Positions 1 to 5,890 of a stretch of 6,191 nt of DNA are shown piece by piece (the stretch's first letter is position 1; every line of letters begins with the position of its first letter). The position numbers were made by a program, and so were the translations under genes. The DNA lies in NCBI GenBank assembly GCA_900762805.1, contig CAAFHY010000039.1:1-6191 (forward strand), written 5' to 3'. The notes beneath the pieces were generated by a model, which saw nothing but the letters and a program-made list of their open reading frames with translations, searched no databases and had not been told where the DNA came from. Origin of the DNA: Oscillospiraceae bacterium. Its GTDB lineage: Bacteria; Bacillota; Clostridia; Oscillospirales; Ruminococcaceae.

Positions 1-214
1 CATCGGCGGAAAGGGCCTGAGCGGCCCCGCCGCGGATATTCAGATCGCGTCCGAGCAGATGCAGAAAACAAAGCAGCGGCTCACGCGGCTCCTTTCCGAA
101 AATACCGGCAGGACTGTGGATGAGGTCGCCGCCGCCACAGAGCGGGACAACTTCATGTCCGCAAGGGAAGCGCTGGCCTTCGGGCTGATCGACCGGATCA
201 TCGACAAGAGATAG
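1..214 (+). CDS. ATP-dependent Clp protease proteolytic subunit (ClpP family), C-terminal 70 residues
   Basis: Partial gene entering from the left edge; the first complete codon begins at base 2 and the TAG stop is 212-214. The 70 visible residues match the C-terminal third of ClpP, the serine peptidase that forms the barrel chamber of the cytosolic Clp proteases. Landmarks are a Gly-rich loop (IGGKGLSGPAADIQI), a helix with QKTKQRL, the TGRTVDEV segment, and TERDNFMSAREALAFGLID. The Asp of ERD (residue 49 of the fragment) aligns with the third member of the Ser-His-Asp triad; the Ser and His lie outside the window. The GGKGLSGPAAD loop differs from the GGxxGQAxD loop usual in housekeeping ClpP, so this may be a paralogue, although the fragment alone cannot settle that. 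It ends 28 bases before the GNAT gene, with no terminator between, and is probably co-transcribed with it. Confidence 0.85.
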   Translation, partial: IGGKGLSGPAADIQIASEQMQKTKQRLTRLLSENTGRTVDEVAAATERDNFMSAREALAFGLIDRIIDKR

Positions 215-242
215 ATAAGAGACAGGAAGAGGAGGACCTTCC

Positions 243-869
243 ATGCGGAAAAGCAACGTTATCATTCGCCCTGAGGCAGAGGCGGATTACCGAAAAACAG
301 AAGCCCTTATCAGAGAGGCGTTCTGGAACGTATACGGCCCCGGCTGTAAGGAGCACTATGTGCTGCACTGCTGCCGGAAGGATCCCGCTTTTGTTCCGGA
401 ATTGGATCTTGTCATGGAGCTGGACGGCGAGCTGATCGGACAGGTGATCTATGTGCGCTCGGAGATCCGGTGCGACGACGGACGAAAAATACCGATCATG
501 ACCTTCGGACCGATCAGCATTGCGCCGGCGCTCCAGCGGAGGGGCTACGGAAAGCTGCTGCTTGATCATTCCATGGAAAAGGCTGAAAAAATGGGGGCCG
601 GCGCGCTGGCCATCACCGGAAATATGGATTTTTACGGCTGCTCCGGCTTTGTGCCCGCCAGGACAAGGGGCATTCGCTATGCCGACGATCCGAACGCGGA
701 CTATTTCCTCATCAGGGAGCTGACGCCCGGCTTTCTGGACGGCGTTTCCGGCACATATCATGACCCGGAAATATATTTCGTGTGCGAGCGCGATCCGCGG
801 GGCTTTGAAGATTTTGAAGCAGACTTTCCGCCGAAGACGAAACGGAAGCTGCGGGGGCAGCTGCTCTGA
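243..869 (+). CDS. GNAT-family N-acetyltransferase
   Basis: A 208-residue predicted cytosolic enzyme that would transfer an acetyl group from acetyl-CoA to an amine; its substrate is unknown. The acetyl-CoA pyrophosphate-binding motif A is clear: beta-strand MTFGPISIAP (86-95) followed by QRRGYG (98-103), the Q/RxxGxG/A signature, and the helix after it. The N-terminal part (IIRPEAEADYRKTEALIREAF) is the usual first strand and helix of the fold. The arrangement resembles YhbS-like GNAT proteins (COG3153), by eye only. The ATG is supported by AGAGGAGG at 228-235, seven bases upstream. It lies 28 bases after the clpP-like gene and 27 before the next acetyltransferase, so it looks like an internal operon member. 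It could acetylate an antibiotic, a peptide or a metabolite; nothing in the sequence decides. Confidence 0.88.
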   Translation: MRKSNVIIRPEAEADYRKTEALIREAFWNVYGPGCKEHYVLHCCRKDPAFVPELDLVMELDGELIGQVIYVRSEIRCDDGRKIPIMTFGPISIAPALQRRGYGKLLLDHSMEKAEKMGAGALAITGNMDFYGCSGFVPARTRGIRYADDPNADYFLIRELTPGFLDGVSGTYHDPEIYFVCERDPRGFEDFEADFPPKTKRKLRGQLL

Positions 870-896
870 GCGGCAGCACGACAAAAGGAGAAAAGC

Positions 897-1532
897 ATGA
901 TCCCGAATTGGAAAATATACCCCCGCAGTCAGGGGCACAGTACGGTTTATTTGAAAAATGTCGTTACCGACCCCTTTATTGAGGTCGGAGAATATACGAC
1001 CTATGACGACTTTGTCCGCGATCCGCGCGATTTTCAGCGGAACAATGTGCTTTACCATTACCCGGAATGCAATCACGACAGGCTGAGGATCGGCCGCTTC
1101 TGCTCCATCGCCTGCGGTGCAAAATTTATCTTTAACGCCGCCAATCACGCGCTCGGAAGCCTGTCCACCTATCCGTTCCCCATTTTCTTTGAAGAATGGG
1201 GGCTGCCCACGGATACCGACTCGATCGCCGGCGCGTGGGATAACAAGGGCGATATCATCATCGGAAACGATGTCTGGATCGGCTATGAGGCGGTGATCCT
1301 CTCCGGCGTGACTGTCGGCGACGGCGCTGTTATCGGTACGCGGGCGGTGGTGACAAAGGATGTGCCGCCCTATACGATCGTCGGCGGCGTGCCGGCCAGA
1401 CCCATCCGCAAACGGTTTGACGAGGCTGCGGCCGCCCGTCTGGAGCAGCTGCGCTGGTGGGACTGGGACGAGGAGCGTATCAGGCAGAATATGGCGGCGA
1501 TACAGTCAGGGAGCCTTGACGCGCTGCGGTAA
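897..1532 (+). CDS. Vat/CatB-type hexapeptide-repeat O-acetyltransferase (xenobiotic acyltransferase family)
   Basis: A 211-residue protein, close to the roughly 210 residues usual for the xenobiotic acyltransferase family, which works as a trimer of left-handed beta-helices and acetylates hydroxyls of streptogramin A or chloramphenicol with acetyl-CoA. Visible landmarks are [10 protein letters not shown] (30-39), LYHYP (52-56), [13 protein letters not shown] (65-77), the His-bearing loop [15 protein letters not shown] (80-94, with His84 aligning with the catalytic base), the hexapeptide run [19 protein letters not shown] (120-138) through [12 protein letters not shown] (145-156), and IVGGVPA (161-167). 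The N-terminus and the NxANHxxxxSTYPF loop look more like Vat than CatB. Many chromosomal Firmicute relatives exist whose substrate is untested, so drug resistance is only a possibility. AAAGGAG at 884-890 lies six bases before the ATG. The methyltransferase gene follows after 13 bases. Confidence 0.9.
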   Translation: MIPNWKIYPRSQGHSTVYLKNVVTDPFIEVGEYTTYDDFVRDPRDFQRNNVLYHYPECNHDRLRIGRFCSIACGAKFIFNAANHALGSLSTYPFPIFFEEWGLPTDTDSIAGAWDNKGDIIIGNDVWIGYEAVILSGVTVGDGAVIGTRAVVTKDVPPYTIVGGVPARPIRKRFDEAAAARLEQLRWWDWDEERIRQNMAAIQSGSLDALR

Positions 1533-1545
1533 GAGGGAGAAGAGC

Positions 1546-2454
1546 ATGGACAATAAAAGCAGCGTTACCGCCCTGATGAGTGCGTTCGGGCGGGCGTATC
1601 ACGCGGAAAATGAAGAGCGGCCGGTGTTCCGGGATCACCTGGCAAGGGAGCTGATGAGCGAGGAGGAATACCGTGCGGTCCGGGACTATGTGCTCGGCGG
1701 CGCGCAGTTTTTTGAGCCGGATGCCGACCCGAAATGCTGCTGGCCGAAGGAGCTGCTCCGAAGGCTTGTGAACGTGCATATTGCGCCGTCGCCGCTCTGC
1801 CGCGCGGCCTATACGGAGGCGGCCTTGAAAACCGCCGTGCTGACCGGAGCCGAGCAGTATGTCATCCTCGGCGCGGGGCTTGATACCTTCGCGTTCCGTG
1901 AGACCGGCCTTATGAGCCGGCTTCGCGTGTTTGAGGTGGATCATCCGCTGACGCAGGCCGACAAAAAGGAGCGGATCGCCCGTGTCGGCTGGACAGTGCC
2001 CGAAAATCTCGCCTTTGTCCCGGTCGATTTCACAAAGGACAGCCTTACGGAAAAGCTGCTCTCCCGCGGCTTCCGGCAAACGGCAAAGGCCTTCTTCTCA
2101 TGGCTGGGGGTGACCTATTACCTCGCGCCGGAAACGATCGACAAAACGCTGGGTGAGCTTGCCGCTCTGGGCTCGGACGGCAGCACGCTGGTATTCGATT
2201 ACCCCGACGACGGCTTTTTCACCGCGCCCGAAAGGCGGGTGCAGAACACCCTCCTGATGGCGCAGGCGGGCGGCGAGGCGATGCAGTCGTCCTTTTCGTA
2301 TTCCGAGCTGGAAAAGCTGCTGGAAAAGCATGGCTTCCTGATCTATGAGCTTCTGACGCCGGAGGACATTCAAAGGGAGCTCATCGACAGGAGCGGCGCG
2401 GATATGAAGGCCCTTGAGCATGTCAACTACTGCGTTGCCGTGAAAAAGAAATAA
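1546..2454 (+). CDS. Class I SAM-dependent methyltransferase, LCM-like (leucine carboxyl methyltransferase fold)
   Basis: A 302-residue predicted cytosolic methyltransferase. The SAM-binding motif I is YVILGAGLDTFAFR (105-118), the GAGLDTxxxR signature typical of the LCM family (PF04072). It is followed by VFEVDHP (128-134), whose acidic residues usually hold the SAM ribose, and by FVPVDF (157-162). The segment FFSWLGVTYYL (about 183-193) matches the family's ExLxxYL-like block, although the usual leading Glu is not obvious. Bacterial family members methylate carboxyl or hydroxyl groups of small molecules; the substrate here is unknown. The frame stays open upstream to 1360, but that extension lies inside the previous gene. 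The start at 1546 has GGGAG at 1535-1539, seems the natural N-terminus (MDNKSSVTALMSAFGRAYH) and leaves a 13-base gap. It sits between an O-acetyltransferase and a hydrolase in the same operon. Confidence 0.88.
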   Translation: MDNKSSVTALMSAFGRAYHAENEERPVFRDHLARELMSEEEYRAVRDYVLGGAQFFEPDADPKCCWPKELLRRLVNVHIAPSPLCRAAYTEAALKTAVLTGAEQYVILGAGLDTFAFRETGLMSRLRVFEVDHPLTQADKKERIARVGWTVPENLAFVPVDFTKDSLTEKLLSRGFRQTAKAFFSWLGVTYYLAPETIDKTLGELAALGSDGSTLVFDYPDDGFFTAPERRVQNTLLMAQAGGEAMQSSFSYSELEKLLEKHGFLIYELLTPEDIQRELIDRSGADMKALEHVNYCVAVKKK

Positions 2455-2478
2455 GACGTTTTCAAAAAGGAGAAGCAA

Positions 2479-2967
2479 ATGAATAACAGGGCGTTGGTCG
2501 TGATCGATCTTCAGAATGATATCACGAAGAATTACAGGGATATCATAGACAATGTAAACCGGGCCGTTGACTGGGCCGCCGGCGAGGCGATGGCGGTGCT
2601 CTATATCCGCCACAACAACCTCTCCGCCGGCACAAGGACCTTCAAGCCCGATACGCACGGCGCCGCCTTTGTCCCGGAGCTGAAGCTCTCGTCGGAGCAT
2701 ATTTTCACCAAAACGAAAAGCAATACCCTGACCAGCGAGGACTTTGCGGCTTTTATCCGGCAGAACGGCATCACCGGATTTTATGTTGCCGGGGCGGACG
2801 CCACGGCCTGCATCAAATCCACCTGCTACAATATAGCGAAATCGGGCTATACCGTCCATGTGCTTTCGGACTGCATTACCAGCTACGACAAGAGCAGGCT
2901 CGGCGAGATGCTTGCCTATTACGCGGACAAGGGCTGCTCGGTCACAACGCTGGGAGAGCTGCTGTGA
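2479..2967 (+). CDS. Isochorismatase-like cysteine hydrolase
   Basis: A 162-residue protein of the isochorismatase-like superfamily (PF00857), whose members hydrolyse amides, ureas or enol ethers through an Asp-Lys-Cys triad. All three are visible: Asp10 in ALVVIDLQND (5-14), Lys78 in IFTKTKSNTL (75-84), and Cys111 in GADATACIKSTCYNIAKSGY (105-124), which matches the GxxTxxCVxxT block with its cis-peptide. The C-terminal VHVLSDCITSYD matches the family strand. It is at the short end of the family range but complete. AAAGGAG at 2466-2472 precedes the ATG by six bases. Its TGA overlaps the GTG of the next gene as GTGA, suggesting translational coupling. True isochorismate cleavage is unlikely given the absence of siderophore genes nearby; a small amidase is a reasonable guess, with unknown substrate. 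Confidence 0.87.
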   Translation: MNNRALVVIDLQNDITKNYRDIIDNVNRAVDWAAGEAMAVLYIRHNNLSAGTRTFKPDTHGAAFVPELKLSSEHIFTKTKSNTLTSEDFAAFIRQNGITGFYVAGADATACIKSTCYNIAKSGYTVHVLSDCITSYDKSRLGEMLAYYADKGCSVTTLGELL

Positions 2968-3593
2968 AGCCGGCTGTTATCGACCCGAAGGCCACCGAAC
3001 GGGCGGCGGCCTATGCCCTTTGGATGGACGCGCCGAATCCCATGGTGACCTTCTTCAAAACACTGGATGTCACCCCGCTGGTGAGGCTCAGCCGCAGGCG
3101 CGGCCTGAGGTTCAATATGCTGCTGTGCTGGTGCATCGGCAGGGCGGCCGGCGAGGTGAAGGAGTTCTATCTGCTTCCCGTCGGGCGCGAGCTGCTGCTC
3201 TATGACACGCTGGCCGTGAACACCATCGTGAGGAACAAGCGCGGCGGGATCAGCTCCTGCGATGTGCCGTTCAGCCGGGAGCTTGCGCGGTTCAACGCCG
3301 ACTATCTGCGCCTGACGCGCGCGGCGGCCGAGCACTGTGAGGACCATGACCTGACGGAGAGCATGGTCATCGGCACCTCGGCCATTATCGACACCGAGCT
3401 CGACGGCGCGGTGGGCATGAACAGCGGCATTTTCAACAATCCCTTCCTCATCTGGGGCAGGTACCGCCGCGGCCTTATCAGAACCGCGCTGACGGTCTCC
3501 TTCCAGTTTCATCACACACAGATGGACGGCGCGCACGCGGGGCGTTTTCTGGCTCTCCTGCAGAAGCATATCGACGCGTGTAAAAAGGCATGA
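2964..3593 (+). CDS. CatA-like O-acetyltransferase (chloramphenicol acetyltransferase fold)
   Basis: A 209-residue protein of the CAT family (PF00302), trimeric acetyl-CoA-dependent O-acetyltransferases of about 210-220 residues. The decisive motif is FQFHHTQMDGAHAGRF (180-195): HHxxxDG, with His184 as the catalytic base and Asp188 as its structural partner. MVTFFKTLDVTPL (27-39) and FNMLLCWCIGRAA (50-62) match the family's first strand and helix. By-eye alignment puts Gly137 (VIGTSA) where classical CATs have the Ser that stabilises the tetrahedral intermediate, so this may act on something other than chloramphenicol. The start is a GTG that overlaps the hydrolase stop (GTGA), with GGGAG at 2953-2957 as ribosome binding site. 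It is the third unrelated acyltransferase fold in this operon. Confidence 0.85.
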   Translation: MKPAVIDPKATERAAAYALWMDAPNPMVTFFKTLDVTPLVRLSRRRGLRFNMLLCWCIGRAAGEVKEFYLLPVGRELLLYDTLAVNTIVRNKRGGISSCDVPFSRELARFNADYLRLTRAAAEHCEDHDLTESMVIGTSAIIDTELDGAVGMNSGIFNNPFLIWGRYRRGLIRTALTVSFQFHHTQMDGAHAGRFLALLQKHIDACKKA

Positions 3594-3595
3594 AG

Positions 3596-3601
3596 AAAGG
3601 A
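3596..3601 (+). promoter_or_regulatory. Ribosome binding site that decides the TfoX-domain start
   Basis: The string AAAGGA lies six bases before the ATG at 3608. The alternative ATG at 3590 has only a short AAGG one base upstream, too close to work well. The downstream start is therefore preferred, giving a 14-base gap to the CatA-like gene instead of an ATGA overlap. Confidence 0.55.
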
Positions 3602-3607
3602 ACGGCT

Positions 3608-3928
3608 ATGGCAACACGAAAAGAATATCTGAATTATGTCCTTGACCAGCTTTCCGGCGTGGAGGGCATTTCGCACCGCGCCATGATGGGCGAATATATC
3701 ATATATCTGCGCGGCCGGGTTGCCGCTTATATCTGCGACGGCCGTCTGCTTGTAAAGCCGGTGGCCGCCGCGCGGGCGCTGCTGCCGGACGCGCCGCTGG
3801 AGCCGCCCTATCCGGGCGCGCGGGAAATGCTGCTTGTTGAGGATACCGATGACAGCGGATTTCTCCAGCGGCTGTTTGAGACGATCTATCCCGAACTGCC
3901 GGCGCCGGGGGAGAAGAAAAAGAAGTGA
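3608..3928 (+). CDS. TfoX N-terminal-domain protein
   Basis: A 106-residue, single-domain protein with the TfoX N-terminal fold (PF04993). The conserved block is ISHRAMMGEYIIYLRGRVAA (21-40) followed by YICDGRLLVKP (41-51), matching the family's R-x-MFGxYxIY-x-G-x-x-x-A-x-I-x-D-x-x-LxxK pattern. There is no C-terminal TfoX domain. In proteobacteria the full-length protein is linked to competence control; the role of stand-alone versions in Firmicutes is not established. The frame also has an ATG at 3590 overlapping the previous stop, but the ATG at 3608 has AAAGGAA about six bases upstream and gives the MATRKEYLNYVLDQLS start expected for the family, so I chose 3608. The C-terminus is a Lys-rich tail (GEKKKK). 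Its stop overlaps the GTG of the broken regulator gene. Confidence 0.82.
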   Translation: MATRKEYLNYVLDQLSGVEGISHRAMMGEYIIYLRGRVAAYICDGRLLVKPVAAARALLPDAPLEPPYPGAREMLLVEDTDDSGFLQRLFETIYPELPAPGEKKKK

Positions 3929-4541
3929 GCGCCAAGATACGGATCATTGACGACGACGCGGATATAGGCAATCTGGAGCAGGAGGTTCTGGAGCGGGCGG
4001 GCTACGCGGTGCTCCGCGCCTATTCCGGCACCGAGGCGCTGCTTCTGCTGAAGGATACCCCCCCGATCTGATCCTGCTTGATCTGATGCTGCCGGGGCTG
4101 TCCGGCGAGGAGGTCCTGCCGCGGCTTCGCGGCATTCCCGTGATCGTGGTCAGCGCCAGGGCGGCCAAGGGGATCGAGTGGGAGCTGGAGCTGCCCCGCC
4201 AGACCTACTACGGCAGCGAGGCCCTGCTGGAGCAGGTCTGGGTCAATGTTCTTGACAACGCCGTCAAGCATTCTCCCGCGGGCGGCGGCATCGCGGTGGA
4301 GCTTTCCCGGTCGGACGGAGGTCTTGCGGTCTGCATCACCGATCACGGCGACGGAATGACCGAGGAGGTTCAGAAGCATATGTTTGAAAAGCTCTATCAG
4401 GGGGACAGCTCCCGCAAGGCAGAGGGCAGCGGACTGGGGCTGGCGCTGGTCAAGCGCATCATCGAGCTCTGCCGCGGCTCCATTGCGGTCGAGAGCACCC
4501 CCGGCCGCGGGACGGCTTTTACGGTGCGGCTTCCGCTGTAG
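3925..4541 (+). pseudogene. Two-component remnant: truncated receiver domain fused to a histidine kinase ATPase domain, with a frameshift
   Basis: From the GTG at 3925 the frame reads a response-regulator receiver domain: acidic pocket IIDDD (7-11), then AYSGTEALLLL. It hits TGA at 4069 just after seven C. Shifting back one base restores LILLDLMLPGLSGEEVL, with phospho-acceptor Asp53, and PVIVVSARAA (72-81) with the conserved Ser. The receiver then stops: the conserved Lys, last helices and DNA-binding domain are absent. Without a further frame change it becomes the end of a histidine kinase ATPase: KGIEWELELP, N box NVLDNAVKHSP (108-118), G1 DHGDG (140-144), F box Phe154, G2 GSGLG (168-172) and G3 GRG (194-196), ending at TAG 4539-4541. 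Sensor, membrane segments and phospho-accepting His are missing. The simplest reading is an internal deletion in a regulator-kinase pair plus a one-base loss. The frame-corrected length is 205 residues. It overlaps the TfoX-domain gene by four bases. Confidence 0.85.
4058..4064 (+). other. Run of seven C at the frameshift in the receiver domain
   Basis: Seven consecutive C sit exactly where the receiver reading frame breaks (codons ACC CCC CCG ATC TGA). One extra C, or a -1 slip on the run, would continue the domain with GAT CTG ATC. Loss of a C by replication slippage, a sequencing or assembly error, or a contingency tract would all look the same here. Confidence 0.7.
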
Positions 4542-4564
4542 TTTACCGTGCGTTGTCCTTGCTG

Positions 4565-4573
4565 TGTTAGAAT
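4565..4573 (+). promoter_or_regulatory. Candidate extended -10 promoter for the nitroreductase gene
   Basis: TGTTAGAAT is an extended -10 element (TG, one base, TAGAAT), 31 bases before the ATG. There is no good -35 box at 16-18 bases; TTTACC at 4542-4547 is 20 bases away, which is long. It lies directly after the stop of the kinase remnant, in the only gap between that remnant and the nitroreductase gene, and would give this gene its own transcript. Confidence 0.4.
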
Positions 4574-4604
4574 GGCATCAACTGAATTTGGGAGGAATGA
4601 TTTT

Positions 4605-5255
4605 ATGGATATTTTGGAAGTCATGAGGCAGCGCCACAGCGTCCGCCAGTATACCGACAGGCCGATCGGGCCGGAGGAGCGCCGCGCGCTTGATATGCTG
4701 GCGGCGGAGATCAACGACAGTCAGGGGCTGCACATCCAGATCTTCTACGATGAACCGGGCTGCTTCGATTCGGCCATGGCGCGCTACGGCAAGTTTTCCG
4801 GCGTGAGGAATTATATCTCGCTCGTCGGCCCTAAGACAAAAGAGCTGGAGGAAACGCTTGGCTACTACGGCGAGCAGCTCGTCCTGCGGGCGCAGGAGCC
4901 GGGCCTTCATACCTGCTGGGTGGCGCTGACCCACGGAAAGAGCCGCGCCGAGGTGGGCCGCGGAGAAAAGGAGGTCTGCCTGATCGCCCTCGGCTATGGC
5001 AGCACGGCCGGCGTCCCGCACGAAAGCAAGCCGCTCAGCCAGCTTTGCCGTTACAGCGACGACCTGCCGGAATGGTTCCTGAAGGGCATGGAGGCCGCAA
5101 GCCTTGCGCCGACGGCCATGAACCAGCAGAAATTCTTCTTTGAGCTGCTGCCGACCGGCCGTGTCGGGGCGACCCCCGGCAAGGGCTTTTATACAAAGCT
5201 CGATCCCGGCATTGCGGTGTATCATTTTGAGGCGGCCGCAGGCCGGGCGCTTTAA
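4605..5255 (+). CDS. Nitroreductase-family flavoprotein
   Basis: A 216-residue protein of the nitroreductase superfamily, probably the group annotated as putative TM nitroreductase (PF14512). Such enzymes bind FMN and reduce substrates with NAD(P)H in the cytosol. Features are MRQRHSVRQYTDRPI (7-21), the N-terminal FMN phosphate-binding RxSxRxY block; YYGEQLVLRAQEPGLHTCWV (87-106), the family GExLxLxAQxxGLxTCW segment; EVCLIALGYG (123-132); and SLAPTAMNQQKF (166-177), the APSAxNxQ-like block. The frame is open to 4548 upstream, but GGAGG at 4591-4595, nine bases before the ATG at 4605, fixes the start. The last residues (YHFEAAAGRAL) end a little short of the GAG-R/K-x-N-F ending I associate with relatives; the next frame gives FNAAEQ just past the stop, so a small C-terminal frameshift is possible. 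It has a candidate promoter of its own and need not belong to the upstream operon. Confidence 0.85.
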   Translation: MDILEVMRQRHSVRQYTDRPIGPEERRALDMLAAEINDSQGLHIQIFYDEPGCFDSAMARYGKFSGVRNYISLVGPKTKELEETLGYYGEQLVLRAQEPGLHTCWVALTHGKSRAEVGRGEKEVCLIALGYGSTAGVPHESKPLSQLCRYSDDLPEWFLKGMEAASLAPTAMNQQKFFFELLPTGRVGATPGKGFYTKLDPGIAVYHFEAAAGRAL

Positions 5256-5326
5256 CGCCGCGGAGCAGGGAGCATCTTCAGGCAGCGGTTTTCTCTCTTT
5301 CGCCGCCGGAAAGCCGACCGCTCTTT

Positions 5327-5375
5327 ATACAGGCCCGCCGCAGCGCCGTTCGGCGCCGCGGCGGGTCTGCTGTAT
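5327..5375. repeat. Large imperfect inverted repeat (hairpin), possible atypical terminator
   Basis: The left arm CAGGCCCGCCGCAGCGCC (5330-5347) and right arm GGCGCCGCGGCGGGTCTG (5352-5369) pair over 18 positions with a GTTC loop: 16 Watson-Crick pairs, one G-U and one A-C mismatch. An alternative outer pairing, ATACAG (5327-5332) with CTGTAT (5370-5375), extends the structure with a small bulge. There is no run of T directly after either side, so it is not a classical intrinsic terminator on either strand. It lies 72 bases downstream of the nitroreductase stop, where a terminator or a transcript-stabilising hairpin would be expected. Confidence 0.65.
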
Positions 5376-5808
5376 GGAAAAAAGCGTTTATCTGCCGCCC
5401 GAAAACGCCTGCGTCGGCTTGCTTTGCGGCCGATCGCTCCGGCGCTCATGCCGCAAATGGAGGGAAAGAAGGATATCATATCGGCTTGGAGCGCACGCGG
5501 ATTTACGGGCACTCAGGGCATGGCGGCAGGGGAGGGGGGAACGGCTCGCCGCCTGCCGGACGCCGCGGATGGGAAGAAGGCCGGCCTGCCTGCTCAGGCA
5601 ATGCGGCGCTGCGCCGGCGGCCGCGAGAGACGCCGGGGAGATCGGGGGCAAGCCGGCTCTGCGCCACGCCCGTCGTGAGAGACGGCAGGCAGCAGCGGAA
5701 AATTACGCGCGGCCCTGCCCTCTTACCGCGTGAGACGAGGGGCGGGCGCTCCGGCTCTGCCGGTCAAGTCTCCTGCCGCGCGTACATCGGGCCGCGGCAC
5801 GGCCAAAT

Positions 5809-5820
5809 ATAAAGCTTTAT
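5809..5820. repeat. Perfect 12-base palindrome upstream of the transporter promoter
   Basis: ATAAAGCTTTAT is its own reverse complement. It is an AT-rich island in GC-rich surroundings and lies 11 bases before the -35 box at 5832. It could be an activator or repressor site, or just an A/T-rich upstream promoter patch; no regulator is identified. Confidence 0.35.
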
Positions 5821-5831
5821 CCACGGCGGGC

Positions 5832-5860
5832 TTGCATTCTCAACAGAGGCGGCCTAGAAT
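5832..5860 (+). promoter_or_regulatory. Sigma-A type promoter for the EamA-family transporter
   Basis: The -35 box TTGCAT (5832-5837) and -10 box TAGAAT (5855-5860) are separated by exactly 17 bases. Each differs from consensus at two positions or fewer. Transcription would begin near 5867, giving a leader of about 100 bases before the transporter ATG. An inverted repeat, CATTCT (5835-5840) and AGAATG (5856-5861), overlaps both boxes and might be an operator. Confidence 0.65.
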
Positions 5861-5890
5861 GAAAGAAACAAGAGGCACTCAAAGACTCAA

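Larger units (their letters stand above)
5256..5831. other. GC-rich stretch with no supportable gene
   Basis: About 576 bases between the nitroreductase stop and the transporter promoter. Several frames are open on both strands, for example + strand from the ATG at 5374 and from 5424 and 5486, but their products are Arg/Ala/Gly-rich, carry no recognisable motif, overlap each other and lack convincing ribosome binding sites. This is what random GC-rich DNA gives. No tRNA, rRNA or known structured RNA was recognised. It may be a decayed gene or the site of an excised segment. The notable structure is the hairpin at 5327-5375. Confidence 0.6.

Noticed and set aside
198..1148. 316-codon open frame on the minus strand
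   Set aside because: It spans two convincing + strand genes and their intergenic gap, has no recognisable motif, and is the antisense shadow expected in GC-rich coding DNA.
1360..1545. Upstream extension of the methyltransferase frame
   Set aside because: It lies inside the Vat/CatB-type gene in another frame, is Arg/Pro/Ser-rich, and has no ribosome binding site; the ATG at 1546 has one.
2098..2859. 253-codon open frame on the minus strand
   Set aside because: It is antisense to the methyltransferase and hydrolase genes, which have full family motifs; its product shows no domain.
3590..3607. Alternative TfoX-domain start overlapping the previous stop (ATGA)
   Set aside because: Ribosome binding site spacing is poor and family members begin at the residue encoded at 3608. 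Coupling through ATGA remains possible, so this rejection is moderate.
4578..5225. 215-codon open frame on the minus strand
   Set aside because: It is antisense to the nitroreductase gene, which carries clear family motifs and a ribosome binding site.
5327..5375. Intrinsic terminator
   Set aside because: The stem is strong, but no T-run follows on either strand, so it is reported only as an inverted repeat with possible terminator function.
5374..5733. Possible small gene MEKSVYLPPENACVG... on the + strand
   Set aside because: There is no ribosome binding site, as the ATG sits in the hairpin arm. The sequence soon becomes Arg/Ala-rich with no motif, and competing open frames overlap it.
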